A DNA stretch of 64,000 bases from Gordionus sp. m RMFG-2023 (lineage: Eukaryota; Nematomorpha; Gordioida; Chordodea; Parachordodidae), in the NCBI RefSeq assembly GCF_954871325.1, contig NC_088775.1:68425561-68489560 (forward strand), given 5' to 3'. Numbering within the stretch: the first letter of the stretch is position 1; each line of letters begins with the position of its first letter. Under the pieces are notes generated by a model. That model worked only from the letters and a program-made list of their open reading frames with translations, ran no database searches and was not told the origin of the DNA. A program made the translations under genes and the position numbers. Below are positions 27,201-35,800 of the stretch, piece after piece.

Positions 27201-27327
27201 AGAGGAATGGTTGAGATCAAAGTGAAATTTAAATTACTTTTTAAAAGTATTTTTATTTTTTTAAATGATGGAATAGGGCAAAGGACCAATGAAAACGTAT
27301 TGGCTGCTATCAGAAATAGAATCATAA
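2178..27327 (+). CDS. Receptor (membrane) guanylate cyclase, 14 exons identified
   Basis: This gene makes cGMP from GTP in response to an extracellular ligand and is of the natriuretic-peptide-receptor/GCY type. Exons, chosen by GT-AG sites, phase and family alignment: 2178-3219, 8964-9116, 9715-9866, 16788-16907, 18572-19004, 20146-20254, 20533-20847, 20931-22327, 22892-23015, 23060-23128, 23296-23470, 26978-27076, 27130-27221, 27277-27327. Domain order is signal peptide, ANF-receptor ectodomain, membrane helix, kinase-homology domain, dimerisation coiled coil and class III cyclase; the stop follows the cyclase directly. About 1443 codons are covered, longer than the roughly 1060 of mammalian NPR1. 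All joins agree in phase except exon 3 to exon 4, where a micro-exon of 3n+1 bases is probably missing from my model. One intron uses a GC donor. The reading frame is otherwise open, so I expect a working gene. Confidence 0.93.
3429..4240. mobile_element. Non-autonomous element with AAATAGGGGAGA inverted ends
   Basis: AAATAGGGGAGA at 3429-3440 is mirrored by TCTCCCCTATTT at 4229-4240. The 0.8 kb between has no coding capacity but includes GC-richer patches near both ends that resemble transposon subterminal sequence. It lies in intron 1 of the cyclase gene. The family and target duplication could not be fixed. A single similar end (ataagggagaccggagataa) occurs near 24203. Confidence 0.5.
4687..7045 (+). 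mobile_element. hAT DNA transposon (ZMYM/DUF4371-type), 2.36 kb
   Basis: The ends are CAGGGGCCCCTACA at 4687-4700 and its inverted partner, with one mismatch, ending at 7045. The insertion is flanked by an exact 8-bp target duplication, gtaggcct, at 4679-4686 and 7046-7053, the hallmark size for hAT. Inside is a transposase gene on the same strand. It sits in intron 1 of the cyclase gene, in the sense direction. The exact duplication and well-kept ends suggest a recent arrival. Confidence 0.9.
4861..6861 (+). pseudogene. hAT transposase, intron-bearing, lightly broken
   Basis: Segments in order: [20 protein letters not shown] (4861-5058), the [20 protein letters not shown] block with [10 protein letters not shown] (5084-5638), [15 protein letters not shown] after a short intron (5682 on), more exons near 5820-6118 and 6157-6437, and a C-terminal dimerisation block [15 protein letters not shown]...LTILSMENF ending LLI-stop near 6861. 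Introns with gt-ag ends account for most frame changes, including gtaata at 5635 and gtttaa at 6438. Two places are not so explained: a shift near 5055-5065 and a stop plus shift near 5803-5820. I read it as a recently inactivated copy of the ZMYM1-like branch of hAT. Confidence 0.8.
8964..16907 (+). CDS. Guanylate cyclase exons 2-4: rest of the ectodomain core
   Basis: Exon 2 (8964-9116) reads [16 protein letters not shown] and ends NPWFRG; exon 3 (9715-9866) continues [19 protein letters not shown]. The join rebuilds the PWYRGD...YQALLVLS segment of natriuretic peptide receptors. Exon 4 (16788-16907) reads [12 protein letters not shown] and ends MWNSSFYG, matching xFHDGLLLY...MWNRSFxG. Phases are 1/1, 1/0 and 1/1. 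Exon 3 leaves phase 0 while exon 4 needs phase 1, and family alignment lacks about 5-9 residues at this point, so one tiny exon is missing in the 6.9-kb gap. Confidence 0.87.
12829..13559. mobile_element. Degenerate MITE of the CATAGGCGTAGCC hAT family
   Basis: The left end reads cataggcgtaaccag and the right end gggctaggcatatag, a worn form of the inverted ends seen intact at 29903-30791. Just inside the left end is the same aaggggaaattcc plus C-tract layout. There is no coding capacity. Boundaries are approximate and no target duplication is evident. Confidence 0.45.
15575..16585. repeat. Nested transposon remains with GTTCC- and TTCGAATA-rich ends
   Basis: GTTCC-type motifs cluster at 15575-15800 and again at 16500-16585 (gggaacg, gttccag, gttcctg). 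Inside are TTCGAA/GAATACGAAT motifs at 16028-16075 and 16366-16383, and inside those is the MITE at 16138-16333. The picture is of three elements nested one in another in an intron. Only the innermost one has clear limits. Confidence 0.4.
16138..16333. mobile_element. TAGTGTTG palindromic MITE, copy 1
   Basis: It starts TAGTGTTGTCAAATGGC and ends with the near-complement AACAACACTT. Flanks ctaataat and ttaataat agree at 7 of 8 positions, as expected for an aged 8-bp target duplication. Internal arms (ggcttgccaaatattt...aaatattacgcaagcc) fold back. It belongs with the copies at 55855 and 59636. Confidence 0.75.
18572..20254 (+). CDS. Guanylate cyclase exons 5-6: membrane span and juxtamembrane segment
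   Basis: Exon 5 (18572-19004) opens with [13 protein letters not shown], the conserved end of the ectodomain (VTGxxxID..GDR), and includes [13 protein letters not shown] with the two juxtamembrane cysteines. A hydrophobic helix of about 25 residues ([20 protein letters not shown] onward) precedes LYYK. Exon 6 (20146-20254; tgcag acceptor, gtataa donor) gives [20 protein letters not shown], fitting the W-x-I/V-x-W juxtamembrane motif. Phase 2 to phase 2 at the join rebuilds a lysine codon. Confidence 0.88.
19005..20145. other. Cyclase intron 5 with a transposon fragment
   Basis: Noncoding. At about 19081-19215 a short GC-richer patch (caggggcctcag ... ccccccagtgacgctactg) resembles the ends of a non-autonomous hAT. 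Its acctttacaatctcagggggctc segment is almost the same as the right end of the element at 25174-26919. A G-tract of about 15 occurs near 19418. Nothing else is recognised. Confidence 0.5.
20533..22327 (+). CDS. Guanylate cyclase exons 7-8: kinase-homology domain and coiled coil
   Basis: Exon 7 (20533-20847) carries the N-lobe with the VAIK-like lysine in TIFIKRF and no glycine loop. Exon 8 (20931-22327) has CHGRLRSSQ in place of HRDxxxxN, KITGYGL in place of DFG, then WVAPEF (APE) and [14 protein letters not shown]. It is therefore a pseudokinase, as in all receptor cyclases. Compared with NPR1, exon 8 holds three extra hydrophilic, Asn/Lys-rich inserts of about 95, 75 and 75 residues: between APE and GDVYSF, after KPPFYY, and after ICRPLI. 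It ends with [15 protein letters not shown], the signalling-helix dimer motif. The donor at 22328 follows LPR in phase 2. Confidence 0.92.
20848..20930 (+). other. GC-AG intron (83 bp) in the cyclase gene
   Basis: Exon 7 ends ATTAAG and the intron opens gcatgt, giving AAG|gcatgt, a good match to the minor GC donor class (AG|gcaagt). The acceptor is catttag at 20930. The join restores DIIK-GMTYLH, the conserved helix before the catalytic loop, in phase 0. No GT donor nearby restores this frame, and 83 bp is not a multiple of three. Confidence 0.8.
22892..27327 (+). CDS. Guanylate cyclase exons 9-14: catalytic cyclase domain
   Basis: Six exons encode AIAERLKRG through [14 protein letters not shown]. 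Metal-binding aspartates lie in YFNDIVNFT (exon 9) and ETIGDAYM (exon 11). The guanine-choosing Glu of VETIGDAYM and Cys of PRYCLFGDT are present, as are Asn and Arg of NTASRMES (exon 12). This is the full GTP-using set, so the enzyme should make cGMP. The usual FSDIVGFT reads FNDIVNFT here, a small departure. Introns 9, 12 and 13 are only 44, 53 and 55 bp, while intron 11 is 3.5 kb and holds a hAT element. There is no C-terminal extension. Confidence 0.94.
24586..24947. repeat. Perfect 181-bp tandem duplication
   Basis: The unit beginning tagccctttacccccatctc occurs twice head to tail (24586-24766 and 24767-24947). By eye the copies are identical over the whole 181 bp. It lies in cyclase intron 11 and has no coding content. 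Lack of divergence means a very recent duplication or an assembly artefact. Confidence 0.85.
25174..26919. mobile_element. Non-autonomous hAT element, 1.75 kb
   Basis: The left end is cagtggcgtcgctagg followed by a long G-run; the right end is ggctagcgacgcccttg, its inverted partner with a few mismatches. An exact 8-bp duplication gtattgat flanks it (25166-25173 and 26920-26927). No transposase is encoded. Part of the interior (near 25790-25960, around aacgccatctattta) resembles the interior of the element at 29903-30791, so the two are related. It lies in cyclase intron 11. Confidence 0.82.
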
Positions 27328-29163
27328 ATATAATTTGTGTAAATAACAAGTTTGGAAGTGAATTGCTTATCGAGATAACAAAAATATATTATTTAAACAT
27401 CATTTTTTATGTTCCTGTCAGATTTTATTTTTAAACTGTGAATAAAATGTTAATAGGTTATTAAACAAAATATAGTCGTATAAAAGTCTACAACGGGCGA
27501 ATTTTAGTCGAAATTATTTAAGAGTTGTGCAGATGGATGGGTTAATATATTTTAAAAACGACGGAGATGGACTTTTATTTATTATAAATTTATTTATTAT
27601 TTGATATTTCATGTTTTATAAGTTTAAGTAAATAATGAAGGTCAAGGACTGATTTACTCGATTCCACAATCAGAATTTTTTATTAGAAAAAGTGGCCGAC
27701 GGAATTTAGATCGAGATTAAAAAATCAAATGGAGTTAATTTATCGGTTAAAAATATATTAAATAAAATAAACAAAAATCAAATCATTCAAATAATTTTTA
27801 AACATTTGGGAGGTGGGTTAAGCAATATTTTTTAATAACGAGAGTAAATTTTTCTAAAAATACTCATTTAATTTTCTAAAAAGATTGCACATATCGATAT
27901 AAAAAATGAGGTAAATATTATATATAAATATGATTTATTATACGCTTATCCTATTCAATTGCACCCACAATATTAGCTTCAATTTCTTTCCTCAATATTC
28001 AAAATCTTTGGCTCATTATGCTAAATGCTCTTTCAACACATTGCTTCATTTCTTTAAAATATCAATTATATGTTATTTTATCCTCATTATTAGAAAATCT
28101 AGATTTTTTTCTGTCAATTAATATACACTTCATATTTGAGGTCGAATCAACATTGGCTGCTAGTGCATAGTTATATAGGGGTAACGGTTATATGAAAATT
28201 ATTTCTTTTACTTTAAGTTATAAAAAAACGTTTTACTTAGAGAAATTGAAAGTCAATTAATTATTAATATCAAACTTATTTTGTTTACAACATAATTTAA
28301 ATTTTAATTGCCCCCTATTTTGTTCGATATTAACTAACCATACAAAATTCGATAATAAACAAGTAATTTCAATTTTGTTGAACAAAGGCTGTTGGTTTTC
28401 GATGTTATGATGGCTAAGAATATTGGCACCATAACGATAAAAAAACCATAAAAGGATGGGATTGTTTGTAGATAAGCACTTCTTTTACTTTCCCTTATTT
28501 TGTTCGTTGGATTAAATTTGACCATGCTTACTATTGCATAGTAACGTGCTATATTTTGATTTACATTTTATAATAAACGATAGGTCCAAATTGATATGTA
28601 TCGAACACTGGTTGCATTTTTATTTTATATCTTCTACCTCATTAGTTTTTAAAGTGCCGTTATCACTGGACCACTTTAAAATAAAGGATATATTTATATT
28701 AATGTGTCGAACCCTTTGTGCATTTTTATTTTAGGACCTCTACCTCATCAGTTCTCAATGGTCAAAGCTACTCCTCCTAATCTTACCGAGAATTAGCCGG
28801 CGCACTAAATCTTATGACTACTCTCGTCCCCTCCACGTTCCGTACTCTAAATAATCCTGTGACCTCAAATATAGTATAAACAAAAATATAATAAATTACA
28901 AATAAAGCAGACGATGCACACGATAAAATTTATAATGTAAACAAAAAATGTATAATTTTGAAAATATTTAGCAATACTTCATTTTTTATTGACATCTTCT
29001 AACCTTATGAGCGAACGATATGTATGGCCATTAAATCGATGTTGTTAAAAATCTAAAATTTGAATGAATATTAAATATAATTGAGAAAAAATATAACTGA
29101 GATGGGAAAGTTACATTGTGGATGAACGGTAAAGCGTCTTTGTAACATATAATATTTATTTAA
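27328..29163. other. Intergenic stretch between the convergent genes
   Basis: No coding region is recognised. A weak direct repeat of about 90 bp occurs at 28575-28760, both halves containing gcatttttattttaxxxcctctacctcat-like text. The rest is plain AT-rich sequence. Confidence 0.5.
27441..27446 (+). terminator. Likely polyadenylation signal of the cyclase gene
   Basis: AATAAA occurs 114 bases after the cyclase stop codon. In such AT-rich DNA the hexamer is common by chance, so placement supports but does not prove the assignment. Confidence 0.45.
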
Positions 29164-30910
29164 CCCTTCAATACTCCATGGGGGTATATAAAACCCCAGG
29201 CATGATAGAAATGATATCGTATAAAAACGGTTAATTATTATGATTTGGATTCTTCAATAGCTTCATCAAATATATCTTAGAATCTATATTCCAAATTTCA
29301 TATATTTCGGTTGAGTAGTTTTTAAGATATAAGCATTTTGTGACTGATTAGGGTTTGTGAGACCTCATCACTATAAATTCGTAATTTTTAAAAAATTATT
29401 ATAATTATAAATATACACTACTATATTATAAAATTTATTAAAAAGTAATTTAAATATCTTATATTTTAAATGAGATATATGAAGAAGAAAACAGGAACAT
29501 TTTTTCTGATGGAGTTATTTTATTTTTATTTTCACCAGCTGGCTCATTTCTCGAATTATTTTATCATTTATTATGATTTATGCAGATTTTGAAAGCAAAT
29601 ATAAAATTATTCAAGATGTAATATCATTTTACTTGAAATGATTATGACAATGTAATTACTGGGGAGGATGAAGATTTTAAATATGATAGTGATCATGATA
29701 CACGATCTGAATTAGATGAAGAAGATATGTTAGTTGAAACATACAATAGATTTAAATATTATTTAGGTAAATATGTAAGCATTTATCATAGTATATTTCT
29801 CTTTAAAATTAGCTAAAAATAAGGTTACTAAATGGAAAAAGGATTTTCCTAATCAAAGAATAAGAACTCGTCGACAAAATTTAGTTATTCATCTGCCAGG
29901 AGCATAGGCGTAGCCAGGAATTACATAAGGGGGGGGGGGGGGAATTAAAAAATTACTGGGGGCTTCGCCCCCAGACCTTCTTTTGGGCGGGCCCAGTTAG
30001 AGAATATATTACAGTTAATAGTTTAACAAATTTTACTAATCAATGCTCTTGATATTAAATATAGCAACAATTTGAATTATTTAACGCCATCTATTTATTT
30101 TAAGTAAAAATGATATTTAAATTTAATCTTCATATTATTTATCCCACAATGTCTTTAAAAGATATTTTCTGATGTCCTTATCAATATTTTATAGTTTTCT
30201 GTAAAATATATAATTCGCTATATTGGTAAAAATTACTTGATTGTCATTTGATAATTAGATATACTGTAAATCTACGACATATAATATTCCACTGTTTGTA
30301 TTGTGCTTTAATATTTTTTTAATTTATGATTTAATTTTATCAATAGTTTTATAATTATATTTTACTTTTATTAAGATAAATAAATTAAAATTACTCACTT
30401 TATAAAAAATTATATTTGATATATTATATTATTTAGTAATTTTATGGATCTATTATTAATAATTATAATACATTTCACTTCTGTCTTAAGACTTATCTTT
30501 GGCTTATATTCCATTTATTAAAAGACATTTTTGGTTCATTTTATATATTTATAAATATATTTTCCCAAAAATCTATAAATTATGATGAATAGTTTTATAA
30601 AATATCAACTTTTACATTCTTTCTTTTAAATTATTATTTAAGATATATGCATACATATTTGAGGGTCAGGGAGTGGGGGGAGGACTAAGGGGGATATCTT
30701 TTATTAGCTAAAAATGATATTTACCAAAAGTGATAAATTTCTGAAAAGGGGAATTTCCCCTTGCCCCTCCCCCCCCCTGGCTACGCCTATGGCCAGGAGT
30801 AAAAGAATATAGGAAAGGACACTCCAGAAAAAAAGTTTTGACGTGTTCATAACACCAAAAATGATTGAACAGTTTATATATCATACCAATGAAAAATTAA
30901 AATTATAAGT
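29164..30910 (+). pseudogene. piggyBac transposon remnant
   Basis: TTAA at 29160-29163 is followed by CCCTTCAATACTCCATGGGG, a typical piggyBac end. Downstream are an acidic N-terminus (EDEDFKYDSDHDTRSELDEE, near 29667-29730) and then RTRRQNLVIHLPG interrupted by a hAT MITE and resuming KEYRKGHSRKK, like the N-LPG-K segment of piggyBac transposases. The DDD catalytic core was not found and no right end was recognised, so this is a 5' remnant. Confidence 0.68.
29903..30791. mobile_element. Non-autonomous hAT (CATAGGCGTAGCC family) inside the piggyBac relic
   Basis: The ends are cataggcgtagccagg and cctggctacgcctatg, perfect inverted repeats of 16 bp. An exact 8-bp duplication gccaggag flanks it (29895-29902, 30792-30799). 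G-runs and C-runs lie just inside both ends. It is 889 bp with no coding capacity. Removing it joins the piggyBac reading frame, so it came second. A detached copy of its right part lies at 42222-42357. Confidence 0.9.
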
Positions 30911-31661
30911 AAAAACTATACTGACAAAAATTTTCAACAAATATGGCATACAATTGAAACAACTTATTAACAGTTAATTAACTTTATTTCAGAAAATATT
31001 CGCAATCTTTCAATCAAACGCTGGTGTTAATTAAATTTTAATAATTGTAAAAGATTTTTAAATTTATAAGATCGTCGTTTCTAATTGAATCAGAATCATG
31101 CCCCATTTTAAATATTGTCATAATATGAAGAAAATAAAGTATAAAAAAGTTTTCTATATAACTAAAAGAATTGTATAATGTCCTAAAATAAGGTTTTTTA
31201 AAAATTGGATTAAAGAAATATAAATTAGTAAAAGCGAATGTTCGTTAATTAAAATATATATCTTATTTTAAATAAAAATTCATTATTTTTATTTGTTTAT
31301 TTAGCCATACATAATAAAGCAATTATAATTTTTGAAATTAAAACATTTTTTTAAGCTGTGTAAAAAATCATAACAAAAAAAAGTGCCCGTTATACATTCG
31401 TTATTCTGGTCAAATAATATACAAGTATATTTAATTGAATCAATTCGAAAAGTAAACATTTAAGCTGCTAATAATTTGAAAGTAAATAATCTAGATAACG
31501 AATCTATTAAAGATATAAATAAATCGTGAAAACTTAGTGATTCTTAATATTTACAAAAAAAAATGATGATGCAAAATAAATATAACTCAATACAATAAAT
31601 ACCAAAGTAAATTAATTAAAATTTTTAAATTTGGTATTATTGATCTGTGCAACAATTGTCA

Positions 31662-32822
31662 TTAAACGGTACTTTTCAGAGGCATCATTAAATTTTTTAA
31701 ATTTGGAAAATTCCTATCCCATGTATTTAAATGAGAGAGGGCTTTGTTGATAACATCACACCAACCTTTCAATTGTTCTTTATTATCGGTAGATAAAAGA
31801 TACCTTAAGGCATTAATAAAAATATAATATACATAGACATAAAATCCAAGATCGCATGGAAAAGGTGTTTTTAAAAAAAATTTGTTCTATGCAAAATATT
31901 TTTGATAACAGACAAAATCTATTATATTGATAAGACATTTTTGAGCTTTATATTGACAATAGCTGTTATAATTAAATCGTTAAATTGCATCGAATAATAT
32001 ATAATTGACTTATTTTTTTTATCAGTACCTAAGAGTGTTTTTTGCCAGATTTTCTCCCTCCATATCGGTCTCCAGCACGATACTTTTATCGCAAAATGAT
32101 TCTTTGAAAACATTTAACTCCAGGGTGTTAGGCCTAGGGCATTTCTCTATAGAAACTGGTCTTACGCTATTTTCGACGCAAGCTGTTAAATCAATTTTGC
32201 CTATGGGAGACTAAATTTGCAAATAAAAGGTCAAAAAAAATAAAACATTGATGATAATGTATTTGTATTTATTCCAGTATTAAATCAGTGTTTTTGTTAT
32301 ATTATAGAATGTTAATCTTATATATTAGCAGCAGATTACACCTAATTTTTGCTAAGATTTAAAAAAAACGGTTAATGTAACTTATATATTTGACATTATT
32401 TTAATCCATTTTAAGTTATATTAATATTATTTTTAAAAATATACTTTATTATTCTCGTTCTCCGGGTATTTCCAGTAGGAAATATATTGTCCAGAGAGCA
32501 CAAACCATCCTCTATTCCAGGATCCCAATCCATCAATCACCTCAAACATATTCTTAAATAAAAATAAAACATTCATTATTACAACCTAAAAAATATTAAA
32601 TATAAGTTATAGGGTTTTACTTTTTAAGCCAATAAAATAAATATTTTAATATATTAAGAGCTAATATCAACATATTATTTCTACTTCGCGGTTTTCATTT
32701 TATTTTAATAGTTTACGATATACAAAAATGGTGTAATTTACGAGAAATCCTCTGTGGTATAGCTGTGTGTGACATTTTAAATTCATCAAAACGCTACCCT
32801 GTAAAGGTGATAATTGTGGTAC
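31662..32822 (-). CDS. ANLN: Anillin exons 16-19: C-terminal PH domain
   Basis: Exon 16 reads VPQLSPLQGSVLMNLKCHTQ and ends RGFL; exon 17 gives NMFEVIDGLGSWNRGWFVLS and YISYWKYPEN; exon 18 gives SPIGKIDLTACVENSVRPVS and RPNTLELNV; exon 19 gives LLSTDNKEQLKGWCDVINKA ... NTWD and ends PLKSTV-stop. These follow the human order [35 protein letters not shown] and WLSADTKEERDLWMQKLN. The PH domain binds phosphoinositides and septins. The ends of all four exons are set by clear gt-ag sites and phase. Confidence 0.95.
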
Positions 32823-35800
32823 CTTAAAATATAATGGTTAATTAATTTGCATCGCATTCTTTAACATGAATATCAATATTCTTAATAACTTTACATCGTT
32901 CATCCGTTTATTCCTTTTTATTTAATTGTGTTGAATCAATTTCATAAATTCATTTAACCCTTGAGTGATGGAAGATGGGGAGGGGGGGGGGGTATATCAA
33001 CATCTTTAGTGACCTTCTATTCTATGCTAAATATTTTGTACAAATTTCATAGTGACTTAATTAACATTATTTATTTATTTTTGATCAACTCAAGGGTTAA
33101 AAAAAGGAAATAATCTTAGGAAGGATTAAATTGAAAATAAATAAAACTTCATTGCTAAAAAAACCCTTTTAAGGCTAAAATTCCGGTTCCTATTATAATA
33201 GTCCCTTTTAGTTATGGTGGTGAACCCGCTCAACACAAATATCCCTGCATCAGAATAATTTGTATTTTCATCTTCCGAAATGTCCTTATTGCAAAAATTG
33301 GAGTTAGTATCCTTATCTTTGTTCACAAGAATGTTAGAAGAATTAGAATTATTGTAGAATTTTTTTTTGCTGGGAGTCAGTTTCTTCAGTAAGGTAGAAG
33401 GGCTATTTGAAAAATGAGCGCTTGATAATGGAGAGTTATAATTTTGATGAGGGCTATTAACAAGTTTATCGCTTGATTTAACGTACTTTAAAAATATATA
33501 TAATGTAAATTGTAACAATAATTCAATAATTTTCGGCATATCCTGAGTGAGGCAGAAAATAAGTAGTCTTTTTTTAAGCAAAAGAATTACTCAAATGATA
33601 TTCAAAATTAAAACACATTCAAAAGATATTAATTGTAATACTATTTAAAAGGTATCAATTCATATATATGAAAGGGAAACTTAAATAAAAAATATCATTC
33701 TTACCAATGTATAGACCTCGAACTCTATCTTCCAGTCACCCTTCATTCCATGTATATTAATGCAATTATTGATATTAACGGATTTCGGCATTTGAAGAGT
33801 AGTATTAGCGTTGGCGTTAAAATTATTGTTTGACCTGGAGGCAAAATTTTGCATTTTACCACCAGTGTTCCGTGTGTCAAACGAATTTGGAGCAAAGGGA
33901 GTTAATTGAGTGAAAACCAAATGGGGGCCATATTTAAAAAGGCATAAAAAATAGTAGTCCAAATACTTGTGAGCGAAAGGTTTGCCTGAAAAATAAATAA
34001 ACAACGCGAATAGTATGATGGTAAAAATAGAATGCTCGTAAAATTTAGATAAAGCTACTGAATTTCAGAATATCATATTTACAGTAAAACTTGGTCTAAT
34101 TTAAGATCTTGATAATTAGGATACTAAAACGACAAATAAATTTGCCTCATGGAACTTCCAATTAATTTTTAAAAAGTGAATTCTTTGATAAATCCAGCAC
34201 CATCCTATTTTGAATTGAAATGTAGGTGAAATATTATTTGAATTTCAAAAGTATCAAAAAAAAGACAACAATGAACATTTAATTTGGGCAAAAATTCTGG
34301 TCTCAAAGAGCGCCTAGAATAAACATGTTATGCCTTATTATAAATATTCAGTAAATTATGGCACTAGCAATTAAACTATCTCCATTTTCTTGCATACAGT
34401 CAAAATGAAATCTGGCGTGAACGAGAATTGATAAATATAAATTTTTCCCATAAACTAAAGAGAAAAAAATTATTAATAAAAGATTTACTTAAAAAATCGG
34501 GCTTGAGTATCAATTTGATATTGGTAATGTTAAGAAATCCCTCCGAATCATTGTTTGAGGGCTCGGCAGATATCATGTAGGGAGAATATTCAATGTGGTT
34601 AGTTTCTTTGGCTAATTTCGTCAATATTTGTTTTTCTTCTTGTTTCAGCCGCCCTATTTCGGAGAGCAACAATTGTCGTTTTTGTCCTTTGTTTTAAAAT
34701 TTTTTTTAATTTGTTATATAATAGTTATTCATCATTGTAATTAATGCTATAATAGAGGAAAACAACATCGATTCGATGATCCATAATTAATTTAGAAATG
34801 AGTGATATCAATAGCTTTAATCACTTAAGGCAATCTTAAAAGTCATTTTTTAAAAAATTTTAGGTTAGCTTAAAAATTCATTTAATACAAATATAAAATA
34901 TTTTAAGAGTGGTAAAAATTAAAATGCTTTTCTGAATATGCATCCCTCCCCAAAGACACTTAGAAAATAATTTGCTAAAAAAAACTTTGATAACCAATAT
35001 AGAATAACGCCAAATCTTAAACAAATATATATATAATGATCAATTCTATATAATTTTGGAAAAAAAAATTCCAGTGTTTAATTGTGAGACAACGTCACGG
35101 ATTATACAATTTTGCAAATATTTTTCCTAAATTTTTTAAAGTGTTATAAATCATTCATAAATAACTTGAAAATAATCATAATATAATACAACCAAAATTT
35201 TTTTTATATAAATTTAGTTTTAAAACAAAATCTCAATAATTGTTCTTAACTCTAGAGATCATCCTGAAGCTGTCCAGCAAGATTCTTTTATTTAGACAAA
35301 TTCAGGTAAGATCCGAACAGAAAATTCTGGGCCAGGTCTAGTTATCTCTAATAAAGTTTCATCAATTTTCAAAAGGCATTTTTAAATTTTCAAAAAAATA
35401 TCAAGATTTATACATAAAATATATCTATATACTAGCTATGAAATTCAACTTTTCGGCCTCGATTCTTTCTTGGGAGACGTTCGACATATTCTTTTTGTCG
35501 TTTCTGAACAACAATAAGGCCTGGCTTATTTGAGTTATGATGGTTTGTTGGTACTCAACTTGATTATTCAGTTCCTAAAAAAATTTTAATGTTTATTTTA
35601 TTTTAGTGTAAATTTTTTTTTAGTAAATTTAACCATTTTTATGCCAAATATTAAAGGAATCATTCATATTTTATTCTGATTTAAAATTGACTATATCCAT
35701 TGATATTATATGCCTCTGCGGCTAAAAATAATTATGATTTTTATATAAATCCAATACATTTGATCTGAAAAAGAATAAAATATAAACGGTATTTTAATTT

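Noticed and set aside
27192-27434. Open frame of 80 codons after the cyclase
   Set aside because: It reads through intron 13 in frame and then follows the wrong frame of the last exon. The spliced frame gives [14 protein letters not shown], the conserved cyclase end.
28534-28734. Plus-strand open frame of 66 codons
   Set aside because: It overlaps a weak direct repeat, has no recognisable domain and shows no splice context.
32005-32214. Plus-strand open frame of 69 codons
   Set aside because: Antisense shadow of the anillin PH exon 32029-32210.
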